Of a DNA stretch of 64,000 nt, positions 61,416 to 64,000 are shown one piece after another. How positions within the stretch are numbered: position 1 is the first letter of the stretch; each line of letters starts with the position of its first letter. This DNA is from an uncultured Oscillospiraceae bacterium (GTDB lineage: Bacteria > Bacillota > Clostridia > Oscillospirales > Acutalibacteraceae). The stretch spans positions 145,451 through 209,450 of the forward strand of contig URFL01000002.1 of the NCBI GenBank assembly GCA_900547105.1, given 5' to 3'. The notes under the pieces are model-generated. The model saw only the letters and a program-made list of their open reading frames with translations. It had not been told where the DNA came from and made no database searches. A program made the position numbers and the translations under genes.

Positions 61416-61444
61416 ATAGTAATCGATACCAGATGATTCGTCAA
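61416..61444 (-). promoter_or_regulatory. Promoter of the DegV gene
   Basis: On the minus strand TTGACG and TACTAT are 17 bases apart, about 30 bases ahead of the start codon at 61380. A second TATAAT lies just after, so the exact -10 is uncertain. Confidence 0.6.
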
Positions 61445-61503
61445 GCGAAATCTGCCGAATAAATTGTAAACTTTTTTCGATAACCCAAAAGGGACAGAGC
61501 CCT

Positions 61504-62382
61504 CTATTCCGTCACTTTCCGAAACGGCAGATATTCCATAAACTTCTCGACCGCCGGTGTCACATGCTTCCGGCTTTTCATCGCGAGTCCGATCGAACGG
61601 TAATACGGTTCCGCCAAAGGCCGGATTTCAATGCGGTACGGAACACGCTTCAGGATCAGATCCGGCAGGATGCTGATCCCCATGCCTTTTTCCACCATCG
61701 CCATAATCGCAAAATCTTCCCATGTGGTAAACCGGATGCGGGGGCGGACATGGTGGCGTTCCAGCAGATCCGACACTTCGGTTTTGCCCCCGTGTTCCAG
61801 CAGCAGAAAAAGCTGATCATTCAAGTCGTGGATAGACACCGTTTCTTTCTCCGCAAGAGGATGCCCCACCGGCAGAACAACCTTGTATTCGTCCTGTTCC
61901 AGCGGTATCGTATCCAACTCCGCCGCCGTTGGCAGCCGCAAAAAGCCGCAATCCACGCGCCCCTCGTCGATCCAATGTTCCACCTCATCGTAATCGCCCA
62001 AAAGCATTTCATATTCAATACCGGGATAATCGTTTTGCAGCTTTGAAAAAATGGGGGGCAGCCAGTTGATCGCCACACTGGAAAAGGTTCCGATGCGGAC
62101 AATGCCAGTCTTTAAGCCCCTCATCCGATCGATCTGCCCTTCCAACTCGTTATACCCGTTCAACGCCTTGCGCAAAAACGGCAAAAGCTGTTCTCCCGCG
62201 GATGTCAGCCGCACGCCGCTTTTGCTCCGCTCCAGCAAGGTCATACCCCATTCCCTTTCCAGATCGGCAATCATTTTGCTGACGGTAGATTGGGCATAGT
62301 GAAGCTCTTCCGCCGCTTTGGTAAAGCTGCCTTTCTCAACGGTTGTTACCAACGCCAGATATTTTTGCAAGGGATTTTCCAT
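61504..62382 (-). CDS. LysR family transcriptional regulator
   Basis: This 292-aa regulator has an N-terminal winged helix (LQKYLALVTTVEKGSFTKAA, YAQSTVSKMIADLEREWGM) followed by TLLERSKSGVRLTSAGEQLL, the LysR hallmark. The effector domain starts near IVRIGTFSSVAINWLPPIFS and contains LLGDYDEVEHWIDEGRVDCG. I place the start at the ATG at 62382, about 47 bases after the likely transcription start, because the family begins a few residues before the first helix. The frame open up to 62424 would add 14 residues. It is divergent from the MATE gene and probably regulates it. Confidence 0.9.
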   Translation of the reverse strand: MENPLQKYLALVTTVEKGSFTKAAEELHYAQSTVSKMIADLEREWGMTLLERSKSGVRLTSAGEQLLPFLRKALNGYNELEGQIDRMRGLKTGIVRIGTFSSVAINWLPPIFSKLQNDYPGIEYEMLLGDYDEVEHWIDEGRVDCGFLRLPTAAELDTIPLEQDEYKVVLPVGHPLAEKETVSIHDLNDQLFLLLEHGGKTEVSDLLERHHVRPRIRFTTWEDFAIMAMVEKGMGISILPDLILKRVPYRIEIRPLAEPYYRSIGLAMKSRKHVTPAVEKFMEYLPFRKVTE

Positions 62383-62401
62383 TATCCACCCATTCCATTC
62401 T

Positions 62402-62418
62402 TCGATATGTTGTATCGA
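62402..62418. promoter_or_regulatory. Palindrome between LysR and MATE genes, likely operator
   Basis: TCGATA-TGTTG-TATCGA is a perfect inverted repeat with a 5-base centre. It falls between the LysR start and its promoter. It is in the right place for an autoregulatory LysR site. Confidence 0.6.
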
Positions 62419-62435
62419 TAACATTCTCTTTTCGT

Positions 62436-62464
62436 ATTATACCGCAGGGTATATACTATTGCAA
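62436..62464 (-). promoter_or_regulatory. Promoter of the LysR gene
   Basis: On the minus strand TTGCAA and a perfect TATAAT are 17 bases apart. The plus-strand MATE promoter overlaps it (TATACT at 62452-62457 with a poor -35), which is usual for divergent LysR units. Confidence 0.7.
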
Positions 62465-62487
62465 TAACCCATCAAGGAGACATGACC

Positions 62488-63843
62488 ATGACATTCAAAA
62501 CATCGGATATGGATATGCTCCACGGTCCGCTACTCAAAAAGCTGCTGCTGTTTACGCTCCCCATTGCACTCAGCAGTATTCTTCAGCAGCTGTTCAACGC
62601 CGCCGACACCGCTGTCGTCGGTTATTTCGGGAACAAAGAGGCGCTCGCGGCGGTCGGAACCAATACGGAAATCATCGCGCTGATCGTGACGGTATCCTCC
62701 GGGCTGTCCATCGGGGTGAATATTCTGGTCGCCCGTCTGATCGGCAAAAACCGTACCGCGGATATCCCATCCGCCATCAAAACAACGGTGCGGCTGTCCA
62801 TCATACTCGGTGTGTTGGGAATGGCTTTGGGCCAGTTCATCGCCGCACCGCTGTTGCGATTGATCCGGACACCGGACCATATTTTCCGAGAGGCCGTCCT
62901 CTATTTACGCGTGTATATGCTCGGTTACCCGTTTTTGTTGCTTTATGATTTTGGGTCCGCCGTTCTTCGTGCCCGTGGCGACAGTCGATACCCTTTTTTG
63001 GTGTTGGCGTTTTCCGGTGTTGCCAATGTGGGGCTTAATCTGTTTTTGGTCATGGTGTTCCGCATGGGGGTGGCGGGCGTCGCCATCGCCACCGGGATAT
63101 CCAACATACTGTCGGCACTAATCGTTTTGCACCGCCTATCCAAAGAACATCGGCTGTATCCAAAATCCTCCCCGGCGCGTTTCTCTCTGCGGCATACGGG
63201 AGAAATATTGAAAACCGGCATCCCCTCGGCGGTGCAGGGAGCGGTGTTCTGTTTCGCCAATATTTTTGTGCAGGCATCGGTCAACCGCTTCGGAGAAACG
63301 GCGATTGCAGGAAGCACCGTTGCCATGAACTTTGAATATTTTACCTACTATGTGATCACGGCTTTCGGTCAAACGGCCACGACCTTTACCGGGCAAAACC
63401 ATGCCGCCGGTCAAAAAGACCGGTGTCGAAGCATTCTTTGGCTGTGCCTGTTGCTGTCCACCGTTTGCAGCTCTGTTCCGATTTTCACCATTGTTCTGTT
63501 TCGAAACACTTTCTCCGGTTTCTTTACCCCCGATCCGGCGGTCATCGACAGCGCTGCCGTGCGCATCCTGTGTATTCTTCTTTTTGAACCGATCTGCAAC
63601 CTGTACGAAATTCCGGCGGGCGTGCTTCGCGGCAGCGGCCACGCGCTGTATCCGGCTGTCAGCACTATGATCGGCACCTGCGCCTTCCGGATCATCTGGA
63701 TTTGCACCGTGTTTCGGGAAAATCCAACGCCTCCCATGCTGTATCATGCGTTTCCACTTTCCTGGGTTGCCACCATCTTGCTGGTCATCAGCGGATTTTT
63801 TGTCATCCAATATACCGAAAAGCGCAGACAAAAAACGCGATAA
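62488..63843 (+). CDS. MATE family efflux transporter
   Basis: This 451-aa multidrug/sodium antiporter has twelve membrane helices in two halves. The start motif DMLHGPLLKKLLLFTLPIAL and SILQQLFNAADTAVVGYFGN are the MATE (DinF/MepA-like) hallmark. The second half contains FEYFTYYVITAFGQTATTF and ends in WVATILLVISGFFVIQYTEK. AAGGAG is 8 bases before the ATG at 62488; an ATG two codons upstream is only 2 bases from it. Substrates are unknown. It is divergent from the LysR regulator. Confidence 0.93.
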   Translation: MTFKTSDMDMLHGPLLKKLLLFTLPIALSSILQQLFNAADTAVVGYFGNKEALAAVGTNTEIIALIVTVSSGLSIGVNILVARLIGKNRTADIPSAIKTTVRLSIILGVLGMALGQFIAAPLLRLIRTPDHIFREAVLYLRVYMLGYPFLLLYDFGSAVLRARGDSRYPFLVLAFSGVANVGLNLFLVMVFRMGVAGVAIATGISNILSALIVLHRLSKEHRLYPKSSPARFSLRHTGEILKTGIPSAVQGAVFCFANIFVQASVNRFGETAIAGSTVAMNFEYFTYYVITAFGQTATTFTGQNHAAGQKDRCRSILWLCLLLSTVCSSVPIFTIVLFRNTFSGFFTPDPAVIDSAAVRILCILLFEPICNLYEIPAGVLRGSGHALYPAVSTMIGTCAFRIIWICTVFRENPTPPMLYHAFPLSWVATILLVISGFFVIQYTEKRRQKTR

Positions 63844-63850
63844 CGACAAA

Positions 63851-63884
63851 AAGGACCGAAGCCAACCGGCTTCGGTCCTTTTGA
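63851..63884. terminator. Two-way terminator between MATE and rpsI
   Basis: AAGGACCGAAGCC pairs perfectly with GGCTTCGGTCCTT around a 4-base loop. T runs lie on both strands (TTTTG on plus, TTTTTG on minus), so it can end both convergent genes. Confidence 0.92.
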
Positions 63885-63902
63885 AATGCTTCTTTCGAAA
63901 AA

Positions 63903-64000
63903 TCAGCGTTTGGAGAACTGGGGCGCACGACGGGCGGCTTTGAGGCCGTATTTCTTACGCTCTTTCATTCTCGGGTCACGGGTCAGGAAGCCCGCTTTTT
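63903..64000 (-). CDS. rpsI: 30S ribosomal protein S9, C-terminal part (cut by window edge)
   Basis: The minus strand translates to a C-terminus that contains [20 protein letters not shown] and ends RRAPQFSKR, the conserved tail of S9 that reaches the ribosomal P site. About 31 residues are visible and the gene continues beyond the window. It is convergent with the MATE gene across the shared terminator. rplM would be expected upstream. Confidence 0.95.
   Translation of the reverse strand, partial: KAGFLTRDPRMKERKKYGLKAARRAPQFSKR

Noticed and set aside
1..64000. CRISPR array, insertion sequence, prophage or integrase
   Set aside because: I looked for regularly spaced repeats, transposase or recombinase motifs and phage genes and saw none. 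The window appears to be stable chromosome.

Overview
The window comes from an endospore-forming, Gram-positive anaerobe of the Clostridia, most likely the Oscillospirales (Ruminococcaceae-like). The reasons are a V-type ATPase operon, dipicolinate synthase (dpaAB), CwlD-like and BofA-like sporulation proteins, strong AGGAGG ribosome binding sites, dockerin-bearing secreted proteins, and many CUT1-type sugar permeases with no ATPase encoded beside them. The DNA reads as GC-rich with strong codon bias. That bias leaves very long open frames antisense to the real genes, and I discounted these.

Layout. 1-5412 (minus): V-type ATPase operon in the order G/H, C, I, K, F, E, A, with A cut by the window edge. 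5481-7132 (minus): the UPF0210 (PFL)/ACT pair. 7370-8199: a tRNA-Leu(CAA) with promoter and terminator, then a lone, more AT-rich SF0329-like gene. 8254-16195 (minus): housekeeping and sporulation genes, namely two half-size chromate transporters, radA, cwlD, a membrane protein, rpiB, dpaB, dpaA, a CmpB-family membrane protein, pgeF and a bofA-like gene. 16262-30874 (minus): secreted or surface glycan proteins, namely a dockerin protein, a two-module pectate-lyase-like lipoprotein, a GH38 alpha-mannosidase, a 1370-residue modular surface protein and a lipoprotein solute-binding protein. 31651-43210 (plus): a seven-gene operon with a large modular solute-binding protein, two permease pairs, an NHL-TPR-Yip1 membrane protein and a DUF5696 protein. 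43289-56899: an AraC regulator, a giant GH2, a GH3 beta-xylosidase, xylulokinase, a secreted GH95 with discoidin and dockerin modules (minus), and a second AraC regulator with an extra helix-turn-helix repeat. 57066-64000: a Tam-like methyltransferase, a zinc-type ABC transporter (permease, ATPase, binding protein), DegV, a divergent LysR/MATE pair and the end of rpsI.

How the parts fit. The 16-57 kb section looks like a glycan acquisition locus. Secreted or anchored proteins (pectate-lyase-like lipoprotein, dockerin GH95, modular surface protein) would bind and trim a glycan. Two solute-binding proteins and two permease pairs would import oligosaccharides, powered by a shared MsmX-type ATPase encoded elsewhere. 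Cytoplasmic GH38, GH2 and GH3 would finish degradation, and xylulokinase would feed xylose into the pentose phosphate pathway. The enzyme mix (mannose, xylose, fucose and a GH2 sugar) suggests a branched heteroglycan, but the substrate cannot be read from the sequence. The least understood part is the 31.6-43.2 kb operon, where the NHL-TPR-Yip1 protein and the DUF5696 protein sit between two permease pairs.
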